From Terriglobia bacterium (lineage in GTDB: Bacteria; Acidobacteriota; Terriglobia; Terriglobales; Acidobacteriaceae), in contig JAIQET010000001.1 in NCBI GenBank assembly GCA_020073645.1, positions 1 through 64,000 of the forward strand: a stretch of 64,000 nt of DNA. Reading direction: 5' to 3'. Within the stretch, counting starts at the first letter, position 1. Each line of letters starts with the position of its first letter. Positions 32,869-42,080 of the stretch are shown here, one piece after another. The translations under genes and the position numbers were made by a program. The notes under the pieces are model-generated. The model ran no database searches. It was not told the origin of the DNA and worked only from the letters and a program-made list of their open reading frames with translations.

Positions 32869-35421
32869 TCAGTGGCTGGCCGGGGTGTAGCCGTAGAAGC
32901 GATCGATCAAGGTGACCTCCTTGCGGATCACCGGATCGTTCTGGTCGAGAATCTGCGGAGTTACGCGATTGTGCACACCCTCCAAGTCGTTAGTCAGATT
33001 GTAGAAATAGCTTCTGCGATTGACCGCATCCGCAATGAACAACGACCTGCCATCATCCCCGAGAATCCCGTACACCGGAGCGTAGCTGGACGCAATCAGG
33101 TATTCGGAGCGAACCGCGCCCGCCTGCTCTTCGCGTGTCTGCGTAAACAACGGCCTGCCGAACAGCTCGTTCTTTACCGCCGGGCGATGACCCAGCAGGT
33201 AGTAAAGGCTCGGGGTAATGTCTACGTTAAAGGCGATCTGCTGCGTGTCCCAAACCAGCTTGTCCCGCATTCGCGGCGGCAGGTGAACGATCAGGGGGAT
33301 TTTGATGATCTCCGGGAAAAGGAAGTCCGCATGCCCGTACCGGCCAAATTCGCCGTAGGAATCGCCATGATCGGAGGTCAGGATGATGATGCTGTTGTCG
33401 TACAGGCCCTGCCGCTGGAGGAAGCGCACAAATTCGCCGAAGGCCGCGTCCATGCGTTGCAGTTCGTAAATGCTGATATCCCGGCGACTGCCGCTTCGCC
33501 GCGAGCGCTCCAGCGTGAGCGTGTGTACGTTCTGCGGTTGGGTATAGGCGAAGATGGGCTTCTTTTTGTCCGCCCTCGCCTCGATTTTGGCCTGCAATTC
33601 TTTCAGGGTGGGAATGAAGTCCAAGTCACCCCAGAACTTAGTGTCCTTGTCGAGTTCGGTGATCGAGGGCGATGGCCGCAGAATGATTTGCAGAATGGGA
33701 TCCACGCTGATGTAGCTCTGGTAGCCTTCAGTGTCGAGCAGCTTCTGCAGATTGTTCATGGGATAGAAGGGCTTGATGTATTGCTTGTGCAACTGCATCG
33801 CGCCCACCCAGATGGCAGGCTCCGACAACGCCGTCCCCGCATAGCGCGTGAAGGCCTTCTGCATGACCACACTGTCGCGAGCGAAGTTGCCGATTTCCGG
33901 CGTGTAGGTAACGGAAGAGTTATACGGCGAAATGTAGTCCTGGCGCAGGCTGTCGATCACGAAAACAAAGATGTTCGGTTTTTCACCCGGAGTGGGTTTC
34001 AAATCGCTGACCAGGCGGGTGTCCGCAGGGCCCACCGTTACGTCACGCCCCAGGTTCGTGTTCTGCCGCAGAAAGCGGTAAAAGCCGTCATACGCTTCGT
34101 TATCGAGCGAACGCGACAGGATGTCGTAGGCCGTCTTGAAGGAAACATCCGACCCGGCATAACTGTCGAGCGTGGCTGTCCACTCCGCCTGCCGCCCAAC
34201 GTTTGAGGAAGCCAGCGCCTTGTAGGCCCCAAATCCTGCGGTCGCGAAGACCAGGGCCACAACGCTGGTCATCCACAAACTTCTGCCTTGAAACTCGGCA
34301 CCCGCCCAGCGTAGAAGGCCGACCACGGTCAGCCATACCAGCAGTACGGCAATCTTCTGCAGGACAAAGTCCCAGTCGGTACGTCCGATCACCGCCGGAA
34401 TCACGTAACACGCCGCCAGCAGCCCAAGTCCGCAGACGATCAACAGCCAGGCCCGGGGCCGGTGGCTGTCCTGCCCGGTTAGCCTGCTGAAATCCGCGCG
34501 TAGTCTCGCCACTATTCCGCTGGCGTATGCCACCAGTGCCAGGGCAAACACCGCCGCAAACAGGTTCGCCTGGATGCCCTCGAACGAAATGGTTGGTAAA
34601 GCTATGTGGCGGATCACCTCGAAACAGATCATCCATGCCATTACCCGCGTGGCCGCGAGGTACGTCCGCTCCGGCCAGGGCGCCCGCCGCGTCGCCACCC
34701 GCACCGCCAGGATGACAGCGCCCACTGCGGTAAAGATGACCAAGTGGAAGATCAGGCTGGCTCCAATGTCTCGCAGCCATATCCCCTGGGAGCCGGAGCC
34801 TTCATGAAATGCCCGCTGCAGCAGCGAGGTTGCCGCAAACATGATCGCGACCGCCAGCGCGGCAAATGTGGTCGTCGAGAGATTCAAGCCTGGATGCGGA
34901 CGCATTGACGTTTCTGGCTGGCGCTCTTCCCCACCTGCCAGGTCCAGCGCTGCCAGCCACATCAGGGGGAACAAGCAGAGCAGGCCCCACACATAAGTAA
35001 ACAGATCGCGCAGCATGCTCCCCAAGGCCGGGCGCAGCATCAGGTAAATGCAAATTCCCCCGTTCAACACTACAAAAGCCGCGGCCGATCTCCACGTTCT
35101 TGCGGCGCGCAGGTCGGGCAGCAGAGTCACCACCGTCGCCCCAAGCAGAATCGCGAACAGATAAGAGTGGATGCGGACAAACACCGGCAACCAGCCCAGC
35201 AACGGGTTCTGAATAAAACCAAAATAAGTGAACGGAATGTACAGCAGCAGGATGTATACCGACGTCAGCAGCAGAAACCCGCCGAACGCCAGCCGCACTC
35301 CAAGAAAGAACATCATTCGGGGGACGCCGGACATTGCGTCCGCCCGTGCTGCCGGCGTGGCGGCGGCACGCTGGTTCAACTCTGCGCTCACGCTGCCGAT
35401 TTGTGCTGGAGTTACGCTCAT
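32869..35421 (-). CDS. multi-spanning membrane sulfatase-family protein
   Basis: An 850-residue protein. The N-terminal 450 residues contain about ten to twelve hydrophobic helices. The C-terminal catalytic domain is of the alkaline-phosphatase/LTA-synthase superfamily: metal Asp in FVIDSLRQDYI, probable nucleophile Thr in RYAGTALSEPAIW, and metal residues in LTSDHGDSYGE and RYGHADFL. The layout recalls lipoteichoic acid synthases and phosphoethanolamine transferases, so transfer of a phospho-group or sulfate hydrolysis outside the cell is possible. The sulfatase C/S-x-P-x-R formylglycine motif is not apparent. Confidence 0.85.
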   Translation of the reverse strand: MSVTPAQIGSVSAELNQRAAATPAARADAMSGVPRMMFFLGVRLAFGGFLLLTSVYILLLYIPFTYFGFIQNPLLGWLPVFVRIHSYLFAILLGATVVTLLPDLRAARTWRSAAAFVVLNGGICIYLMLRPALGSMLRDLFTYVWGLLCLFPLMWLAALDLAGGEERQPETSMRPHPGLNLSTTTFAALAVAIMFAATSLLQRAFHEGSGSQGIWLRDIGASLIFHLVIFTAVGAVILAVRVATRRAPWPERTYLAATRVMAWMICFEVIRHIALPTISFEGIQANLFAAVFALALVAYASGIVARLRADFSRLTGQDSHRPRAWLLIVCGLGLLAACYVIPAVIGRTDWDFVLQKIAVLLVWLTVVGLLRWAGAEFQGRSLWMTSVVALVFATAGFGAYKALASSNVGRQAEWTATLDSYAGSDVSFKTAYDILSRSLDNEAYDGFYRFLRQNTNLGRDVTVGPADTRLVSDLKPTPGEKPNIFVFVIDSLRQDYISPYNSSVTYTPEIGNFARDSVVMQKAFTRYAGTALSEPAIWVGAMQLHKQYIKPFYPMNNLQKLLDTEGYQSYISVDPILQIILRPSPSITELDKDTKFWGDLDFIPTLKELQAKIEARADKKKPIFAYTQPQNVHTLTLERSRRSGSRRDISIYELQRMDAAFGEFVRFLQRQGLYDNSIIILTSDHGDSYGEFGRYGHADFLFPEIIKIPLIVHLPPRMRDKLVWDTQQIAFNVDITPSLYYLLGHRPAVKNELFGRPLFTQTREEQAGAVRSEYLIASSYAPVYGILGDDGRSLFIADAVNRRSYFYNLTNDLEGVHNRVTPQILDQNDPVIRKEVTLIDRFYGYTPASH

Positions 35422-35604
35422 GCCGGGCTTTTCAAAATTCCGCCGAAAGACACACTAACCCCTGCCCCTAAGCGAATTTACTGGGATGCAAGCTGACTCG
35501 CAAGTGACAGAGGTACCCCAGCGAAACCAGCGGGGGGTGCGCCTGCTGGCCGGTCCTGCGCCCGGTATGCCCGAAGAGCTGCCGGTACAGTAAAATCGTG
35601 GCGT

Positions 35605-35681
35605 GGCCCCGTAGCTCAGATGGATAGAGCAGCGGTTTCCTAAACCGAAGGTCGGGTGTTCGAATCACCCCGGGGCTACCA
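35605..35681 (+). tRNA. tRNA-Arg (anticodon CCT)
   Basis: A 77-base cloverleaf. The acceptor stem is GGCCCCG paired with CGGGGCT; the D arm is GCTC...GAGC. The anticodon loop TTCCTAA gives CCT. The T arm is GGGTG-TTCGAAT-CACCC, and the encoded CCA end is present. The outer pair of the anticodon stem is a G.A mismatch. It reads AGG codons. A TAAAAT -10-like hexamer lies at 35591-35596. No att-like duplication was found around it. Confidence 0.95.
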
Positions 35682-35795
35682 GACGGCCTTGTTCCATTTT
35701 CAGAACAGAAATCCACTTGCGGTTGACTCGGCCCCCATTCGGTGACACACTCCGGCGCATCCGAGAGGACAGCGCTTGCGAGGTCTGTTGCCTGC

Positions 35796-38519
35796 ATGAG
35801 TTCCAAATCCATTCGCGAAGTCCTGCAAGAAGAACTGGAGCAGGTAGAGACCTCGCGCCGTTTGCGGCTGGATAAGGAGATGCCGCGGCGGGCGCCGGCG
35901 CAGCACAGCCTGATTGGCCTTGCCTTCTCCGGCGGCGGCATCCGCAGCGCTACGTTCAATCTCGGCGTTCTGCAGGCGCTTGCCCAGGCTCATGTGCTGC
36001 GTGCTTTTGATTACGTGTCCACCGTTTCCGGGGGAGGCTATATCGGGAGCTGGCTGATGGCCTGGATGCATCATCAGCGAATCGGCATCCGGCAGATCGA
36101 AGAGCGGCTAGCGCGCAAGCCTTACTCCACCGCCAATGCCGCCGACCCGCCCGAGTTGCACTTCCTACGCAACTACAGCAATTACCTGACGCCGCGCAAA
36201 GGCATCCTGGGCGCTGATTTTTGGGCGTTTCTCGCCAGCTACCTGCGCAATACGTTTCTCAACCAGACCATCCTGGTGCTCTCGCTGCTTGCATTGCTTC
36301 TGCTGCCGCGCGCGCTGGTGTATGTGCCGCATGTGCTCGAGGCCGAAGAAGCGGAATGGGCGTGGCGAATTCCCTTCACCCAGCAACTGCTCACTTCCCA
36401 GATCTCCGCCCTGGGCGTGGGACTGCTCCTGGGACTGATCGCCCTGGTTTTTATCGGGCTGAACCTGTTCTGGGTGGACGTGGACAATGAGGACCCCTAC
36501 CCCTGGTTCACCCAACAGTGGGCAGTGCAGGTTTGCGTCGTTCTTCCTTTGATTGTGGCGGCCTCGTTGTTCGCCTACTCCGCTGGGCACTTTCTCCAAG
36601 ACTGGGGAATTCTGGAGGATCCCTTTCTCGGTCTCGCGCTTCTGGGGGCCGTTTTCTATGGCGGTTTGTGGGCCCTGGCGCTTTTTGTGCGCTGGATCGC
36701 TGGCACCCGAAGGGGAAGTGCCGGTCCAGCCCGCCCGGCCGTGTGGCGGGTGCTGGTCACGGCGGCAGCGACGGGTGCCCTTCTCGGTTACCTGTTCCTG
36801 CCCTACGCAAAGATTGTCATTCCTGCCGGCTCGGGCCCCGGGGCTACCTACGACCTGTGGCGGGTGTTCACGTTCGGCACGGCGGGGTTCGTGGGCATCA
36901 TGCTGCTGGCCGGTGTGCTGCACATCGGGCTGATGGGGCGCAGCATGCTCGACGCTCACCGTGAGTGGTGGGGCCGGCTGGGGGGCTGGATTCTGATCTA
37001 CAGTATTGGTTGGCTCTCACTTTTCCTGATTGCCATCTATGCCCCGGTGGGCCTCGCCCGGCTCTGGGACATCTCTTTCCAGCGGAAATACACGTTCACC
37101 ACCGGCACGCTGGTGTGGGTGCTCTCGACTCTGTACGGCATCCTGTTCGGCAAGAGTGAAGCCACAACCGGCGAATTGAAGCCCAACACTCCAACCAGCA
37201 AGATGCTTCTCGGCTATATCGCCCGCCTGACGCCCTACATCTTTGTCCTCGGGCTGCTGCTAGCGCTGTCGGTGCTGGCGGCCTGGATTGCGAATGCGCT
37301 GGCTGGGAACCCGTTTCCACTGTCGACATGGCCCAGCGACATCGTCGATCCCCTGGTGCCGGTATTCTGCGGTTTGTTTGTTGTGGCGGCGTTGGTGCTC
37401 TCCTGGCGGGTGGATATCAACGAGTTCTCTGTCCATCATCTGTATCGCAACCGCCTGATCCGCTGCTATCTGGGAGCTTCGGCACAGCACCGCGACCGCG
37501 ATGCTCAGCCTTTCACTGGCTTTTCCGAAAGCGACGATCTATTGCTGACGAAGCTGCAAGTTCCGCTGGGCTCCGAGGACCCCAAAGACGGGCGACCGCT
37601 GCCCATCCTGAACACCAGCCTCAACGTGGTGCGCGGCAAAGAACTGGCTTTGCAGACGCGCAAAGCCCGCTCCTTCGCCTTCACCCCGCTGTATGCGGGA
37701 TTCACTCGCGAGGTGGCGGAGACCACGGCGTGGCGTTCGGCCTATGCGTCCACGAAGGACGCGGGCGACGATCGCCCCGAATCCAAGGGCGGCACTACCC
37801 TGGGCACCGCGGTGGCCATTTCCGGCGCCGCCGCCAGCCCCAATATGGGCTCCTACTCTTCGCCGCCACTGGCCTTCCTGATGACCTTGTTCGACGTGCG
37901 TCTCGGTTGGTGGGTGGGCAATCCGGCGCGTCCGAAGGGATGGCGACGCGGCAGTCCGGTCATCGGCTTCTTCTACCTGCTGCGCGAACTGCTGGGCTCG
38001 ACCAACGATGACAGCAAGTACGTTTACCTCTCCGATGGAGGCCACTTTGAAAATCTGGCGGTGTACGAACTGGTGCGGCGGGGCTGCCGTTTGATTGTGG
38101 CGTGCGACGCGTCGTGTGACTCAGGGTATGGTTTTGGCGATCTGCACAACGCCATCGAACGCTGCCGAACGGATTTCGGGGTGGAGATCGAGGTAGACAC
38201 TAGTGAACTCAAACATGACGACGGTCTCTCGCGGAGCCATTTTGCCGTGGGCAAGATCCATTACGCTCCCGGATCGTCGCGGGGTGAGGATCTAGGCGTC
38301 CTGATCTATCTCAAGCCGGCGCTGCTGGCCGACGATCCGGCGGATGTTCTTGGGTACAAGGTGACCAATCCGCATTTTCCTCACGACACCACTGCCAACC
38401 AGTGGTTTGACGAAGCACACTTCGAGAACTACCGGGCGCTGGGGGAAGCGGCGGGGAGCGCGGCATGCGGCACGATCGCGGACAAGATTCGAGGAGCGCT
38501 GGGGCAGGGCGGGGCTTGA
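35796..38519 (+). CDS. patatin-like phospholipase with a large membrane insertion
   Basis: A 907-residue protein from ATG 35796; upstream in-frame GTG 35742 gives 18 more residues. The patatin core starts with the oxyanion loop FSGGGIRSATFNLG, then the nucleophile elbow STVSGGGYIGSW. About residues 130-530 are an inserted region with roughly nine hydrophobic helices. The C-terminal part resumes the patatin fold, with the catalytic Asp in YLSDGGHFENLAVYELV. A lipid acyl hydrolase held in the membrane is the likely role; the split of the core by helices is unusual but recurs in Acidobacteriota. It stands alone after the tRNA. Confidence 0.85.
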   Translation: MSSKSIREVLQEELEQVETSRRLRLDKEMPRRAPAQHSLIGLAFSGGGIRSATFNLGVLQALAQAHVLRAFDYVSTVSGGGYIGSWLMAWMHHQRIGIRQIEERLARKPYSTANAADPPELHFLRNYSNYLTPRKGILGADFWAFLASYLRNTFLNQTILVLSLLALLLLPRALVYVPHVLEAEEAEWAWRIPFTQQLLTSQISALGVGLLLGLIALVFIGLNLFWVDVDNEDPYPWFTQQWAVQVCVVLPLIVAASLFAYSAGHFLQDWGILEDPFLGLALLGAVFYGGLWALALFVRWIAGTRRGSAGPARPAVWRVLVTAAATGALLGYLFLPYAKIVIPAGSGPGATYDLWRVFTFGTAGFVGIMLLAGVLHIGLMGRSMLDAHREWWGRLGGWILIYSIGWLSLFLIAIYAPVGLARLWDISFQRKYTFTTGTLVWVLSTLYGILFGKSEATTGELKPNTPTSKMLLGYIARLTPYIFVLGLLLALSVLAAWIANALAGNPFPLSTWPSDIVDPLVPVFCGLFVVAALVLSWRVDINEFSVHHLYRNRLIRCYLGASAQHRDRDAQPFTGFSESDDLLLTKLQVPLGSEDPKDGRPLPILNTSLNVVRGKELALQTRKARSFAFTPLYAGFTREVAETTAWRSAYASTKDAGDDRPESKGGTTLGTAVAISGAAASPNMGSYSSPPLAFLMTLFDVRLGWWVGNPARPKGWRRGSPVIGFFYLLRELLGSTNDDSKYVYLSDGGHFENLAVYELVRRGCRLIVACDASCDSGYGFGDLHNAIERCRTDFGVEIEVDTSELKHDDGLSRSHFAVGKIHYAPGSSRGEDLGVLIYLKPALLADDPADVLGYKVTNPHFPHDTTANQWFDEAHFENYRALGEAAGSAACGTIADKIRGALGQGGA

Positions 38520-38728
38520 AGCCGCGCCGGGTCAAAGCGTTTCTAGGTATTCCAAAGAAACACGGGATACCCTAATTGAAGGCATCCCGCGAATAGCGGC
38601 CCGGCGTAGGTGGTGTAAACCTGTTTGCATCAACTATCCACTCCCCCGGTTGGAAGGTAGGCCGAAAGTCTCGTTGACATCCTGCGACGGAGGGATAGGA
38701 TGCTGCGCGCTTAGCAGGGAGGGCAATT

Positions 38729-40015
38729 ATGACGACACCACCGCCAAGTCGGAGCTGGATTTCGAGGATGCGGCACCGAGCGGCAAGTCTCTTGCTGGAT
38801 TTCGCGATCCTGGGGACAACGGTCGTGGCGACCCAGTCGGCGCGAGCGCAGACCTTCACTGTACTCTACAGCTTCACTGCGACTGCAGGGGACGGCGCCC
38901 TCCCCACGAGTGTAATCCTTGATGCGGCGGGCAACCTCTACGGCACCACCAACAGTGGTGGCAGCGATTTCAAAGACTGCCCCGACGGTTGCGGGACGGT
39001 CTTTAAACTGGACACAACGGGCACGGAGACCATCCTGTACTCTTTCGGCACTCGCAAAGGCGGAGCAGATCCTTTCGCAGGTGTAATCCGGGATGGGGCC
39101 GGCAATCTCTATGGCACCACCGAGAGCGGCGGTGCTGCCAACGAGGGAGCGGTGTATAAGCTGGACACGGCGGGCACTTTGACTCAACTGCACAGCTTTC
39201 ACCGGTCGCGGGACGGGGTTGGCCCCTCCGCTAGTTTGATCCGGGACGCGGCCGGAAACTTGTACGGCACTACTTTTAGCGGCGGTAACTCGACCCATTG
39301 CTTTGGAGGAGGCTGCGGAACCGTGTTCAAGCTGGACCCAACCGGCAAGGAGACCATATTGCATAGCTTCGGTGGGGCGGACGGAGTCAACCCCGATGCG
39401 GCTTTGCTCCGGGACGCGGACGGCAACCTCTACGGCAGCACCGTACACGGCGGCAACCCGGCATGCACGATCTCTGGCAATCACGGGTGCGGAGTGATCT
39501 TCAAGGTGGCCCCGACGGGCCCGGACACCGTTCTATACAGCTTCACCGGGGAGCCGGATGGGCAATATCCAGTTACGAGTTTGATCCGGGACGCGGCTGG
39601 TAATCTCTATGGCACTACCACAGCAGGCGGTGCTTCCGGCGCGTGTTTAACTAGCCAGGGTTGTGGCACGGTGTTCGAGCTGGACCCCAGTGGCAAGGAG
39701 ACCGTGCTGTACAGTTTCACGGGAACACCCGATGGGGCAAGTCCATATGGAGGCTTGATCCGGGACCGGGAGGGCAACTTCTACGGTACTACGCGCGGAG
39801 GCGGCGCTTACGGCTACGGAACGGTATTCAAACTAGATACGGCTGGCAGAGAGACCGTGCTCTACAGCTTCGCTGGAGGCACGGACGGGGCATATCCCAA
39901 TTCGACCTTGGTGCGGGACGCGGCGGGCAACCTCTATGGCACAACGAATTTTGGTGGTGATCTATCGTGCTTGGGTGGTTGGAGCTGTGGAGCAGTGTTT
40001 AAGATCACCCCTTGA
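38729..40015 (+). CDS. exported GloVer tandem-repeat protein
   Basis: A 428-residue protein. A signal sequence ends near SARAQ (residue 41). Seven repeats of about 50 residues follow, each with IRDAAGNLYGTT..GG, GCGTVFKLD..G.ETVLYSF and DG..P. This is the choice-of-anchor GloVer repeat, thought to be propeller-like and abundant in Acidobacteriota and Verrucomicrobiota. Function unknown; secretion is likely from the signal. A Shine-Dalgarno GGGAGGG lies before the ATG. Confidence 0.85.
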   Translation: MTTPPPSRSWISRMRHRAASLLLDFAILGTTVVATQSARAQTFTVLYSFTATAGDGALPTSVILDAAGNLYGTTNSGGSDFKDCPDGCGTVFKLDTTGTETILYSFGTRKGGADPFAGVIRDGAGNLYGTTESGGAANEGAVYKLDTAGTLTQLHSFHRSRDGVGPSASLIRDAAGNLYGTTFSGGNSTHCFGGGCGTVFKLDPTGKETILHSFGGADGVNPDAALLRDADGNLYGSTVHGGNPACTISGNHGCGVIFKVAPTGPDTVLYSFTGEPDGQYPVTSLIRDAAGNLYGTTTAGGASGACLTSQGCGTVFELDPSGKETVLYSFTGTPDGASPYGGLIRDREGNFYGTTRGGGAYGYGTVFKLDTAGRETVLYSFAGGTDGAYPNSTLVRDAAGNLYGTTNFGGDLSCLGGWSCGAVFKITP

Positions 40016-40253
40016 TTCCGATGGCCTGAAGCCAAGGGTTCTCATGGCTGGCGCTGCCCGCGCGGCACGGAACGCCATAACTCGCTGAGTGCGGGTCTTT
40101 CTTGAGCGTTTCTGTTTTCTCTTGAGCACTCTCAAAGGGCAGTCCTCCATTGTTGGCGTAACATCCCCATCACGCCAGTAACGCTCAAAGTGGCTGGTTT
40201 ACGAGGCGAGTTTTGGTCCGTTAACGGCTGCGTCCCGCACCGTCTTGTTTGAG

Positions 40254-42020
40254 TTACTTCCTCCCCTCCATCTTCTTCCCTTCGATCCACGCGTTCACCT
40301 GCTTTTCCAGCACGGTGAGGGGCAACGGGCCGTTGAGCAGGACGGCGTCGTGGAACTCGCGGAGGTCGAAGGACGGGCCTAACTCCCGGGTGGCGCGCTG
40401 GCGCAGTTCTTTGATCTTGAGTTCGCCGATCTTGTAGGCGAGCGCCTGTCCCGGCCAGGAGATGTAGCGATCCACTTCGCTGGTGACGTTGTACTCGCTG
40501 GTCGCGACGTTGGCGAAGAAGTAGTCAATGGCCTGCTGCCGGGTCCAGTGCTTGTAGTGCATACCGGTGTCCACGACCAGGCGCACCGCGCGCCACATCT
40601 CGTTGCTTAGCTTGCCAAAGCGCACGTAGGGGTCGTCATACAAGCCCAGCTCGTCGCCGAGTGACTCGCAGTAGAGCGCCCAGCCTTCCGCGTATGCGCT
40701 GTAACCGCCATAGCGCCGGAACTTGGGAATGTCCTTGAGTTCGATCGCAATGCCTCCCTGGAAGGTGTGCCCGGGGACGGCCTCGTGCAGGATGAGCGAA
40801 GTGATCTCGTACTCGGGCCGGGTCTCCGGCTTGTAGGTATTGATGTAGAAGTAGCCGGGACGCGAGCCATCGGGGGCAGCCGGACTTGCGTAGGCCGAAG
40901 GCATTCCGGGCGCGATCTCTTTGGGCGCAGGTTGCACTCCGTAGGGCAGGCGCGGAAAGGTGCGGAACAACTTGACCAGCAGCGGATCAATTTCCTTGGC
41001 ACGGGCGCGGGTGTATTCCAGCAGCTCGTCTTCATTCTTTGCGTAGAACCTGGGATCGGTGCGCAGGAACTGAAAGAACTCCGGCATGCTTCCCTTGAAC
41101 CCGGTCTGCTCTTTCACCTTCTCCATTTCGGCGCCGATGCGCTTCACTTCCTGCAACCCGATCTCGTGGATTTGCTCGGCAGTGAAGTTGGTAGTGGTCA
41201 TGGAGCGCGCCAAGTAGCTGTAGGTCTCGCCTCCGTCGGGCACTTGCCAGGCGCCTACTTGTTCGAACGAGGCGGGGACATACTCCTTTTGCAGGAAATC
41301 GCGCAGGCGCTGGAAGGCGGGCAGGACGTCGGTCTTGATGGTTTGTTGCGCGGTGCTGCGCAGGCGCTGCTGCTCCTGGTCGGACACTGAAGCCGGAAGC
41401 TTCTTGAACGGCTTGTAGAAGCCGTGCTGGGTCGGGTCTTGCCAGTTCATGCCGTTAAGCTGAGTGAGAATCTTCTCCCCGATCACCTTGGGCAGCAGCA
41501 CGTGGTCTTTCATTCCCTCCTGCATCAGGCTGATGTTCTGGTCCATGTAGGCGGGGAAATTGTGCATGCGAGCGATCCAGTCGTCGTAGTCCTTGGCGGT
41601 TTCGAAGCGCAGCGAATTCACCAGGCCTTCCACTGTCTGAATGCCGCTGAAGGTGTTGGTACGGACCAGGTACCACTTGTAACGCTCGCCCTCAGCGAAG
41701 TCGGCGGTGTTGTAGTCGAAGACGTCGTAGTTGAGCTGGTCTTCCGGGGAGAGCTGGGTGCGATCGATGGCGTGCAACTGCTGGAGTACTTCGTGGGCGT
41801 GCTGGTATTGCTCGTGCGTGGCGGGCAGGCTCACGTCCGGCCACTTGTCGTTCCAGCGGCGGTCACCGAGCAAGGAAGCGCGCACCGGGTTGTGCGCCAT
41901 CTGGTATTCCCACTCGGTGTCGAAGAGTTGATGGAGGGACTGGGTGGCAGTTTGACCGGATGCGAAGGCGAAAGCGCACGCTAGCAGAGTAAGAACGAGG
42001 GTTCGGCTCAAGCGATGCAT
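40254..42020 (-). CDS. DUF885 family exported protein
   Basis: A 588-residue protein with a signal peptide (LVLTLLACAFAFASG). The helical DUF885 body includes HEAVPGHTFQ (near residue 415). The HE...H arrangement suggests a zinc site like that of gluzincin metallopeptidases. HKHWTRQQAIDYF and SWPGQALAYKIGE near the end are typical of the family. Probably a periplasmic carboxypeptidase or related hydrolase, but the family is not biochemically defined. The neighbouring M28 peptidase gene on the same strand, 60 bases on, suggests joint peptide degradation. Confidence 0.82.
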   Translation of the reverse strand: MHRLSRTLVLTLLACAFAFASGQTATQSLHQLFDTEWEYQMAHNPVRASLLGDRRWNDKWPDVSLPATHEQYQHAHEVLQQLHAIDRTQLSPEDQLNYDVFDYNTADFAEGERYKWYLVRTNTFSGIQTVEGLVNSLRFETAKDYDDWIARMHNFPAYMDQNISLMQEGMKDHVLLPKVIGEKILTQLNGMNWQDPTQHGFYKPFKKLPASVSDQEQQRLRSTAQQTIKTDVLPAFQRLRDFLQKEYVPASFEQVGAWQVPDGGETYSYLARSMTTTNFTAEQIHEIGLQEVKRIGAEMEKVKEQTGFKGSMPEFFQFLRTDPRFYAKNEDELLEYTRARAKEIDPLLVKLFRTFPRLPYGVQPAPKEIAPGMPSAYASPAAPDGSRPGYFYINTYKPETRPEYEITSLILHEAVPGHTFQGGIAIELKDIPKFRRYGGYSAYAEGWALYCESLGDELGLYDDPYVRFGKLSNEMWRAVRLVVDTGMHYKHWTRQQAIDYFFANVATSEYNVTSEVDRYISWPGQALAYKIGELKIKELRQRATRELGPSFDLREFHDAVLLNGPLPLTVLEKQVNAWIEGKKMEGRK

Positions 42021-42037
42021 TGGTGCTGTTCTCCAGA

Positions 42038-42079
42038 GCGGGGGCAGGATGCCCCCGCGACAGCCGGCGAGACGCCGGC
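42038..42079. repeat. two stacked GC-rich palindromes
   Basis: Arms GCGGGGGCA / TGCCCCCGC (42038-42046, 42050-42058) with a 3-base loop, then GCCGGCG / CGCCGGC (42063-42069, 42073-42079) with a 3-base loop. They fill the gap between the DUF885 gene and the end of the M28 peptidase gene. Confidence 0.75.
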
Positions 42080-42080
42080 G

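Noticed and set aside
35470-35760. Possible integration site at tRNA-Arg
   Set aside because: No integrase gene and no direct repeat of the tRNA 3' end within the window.
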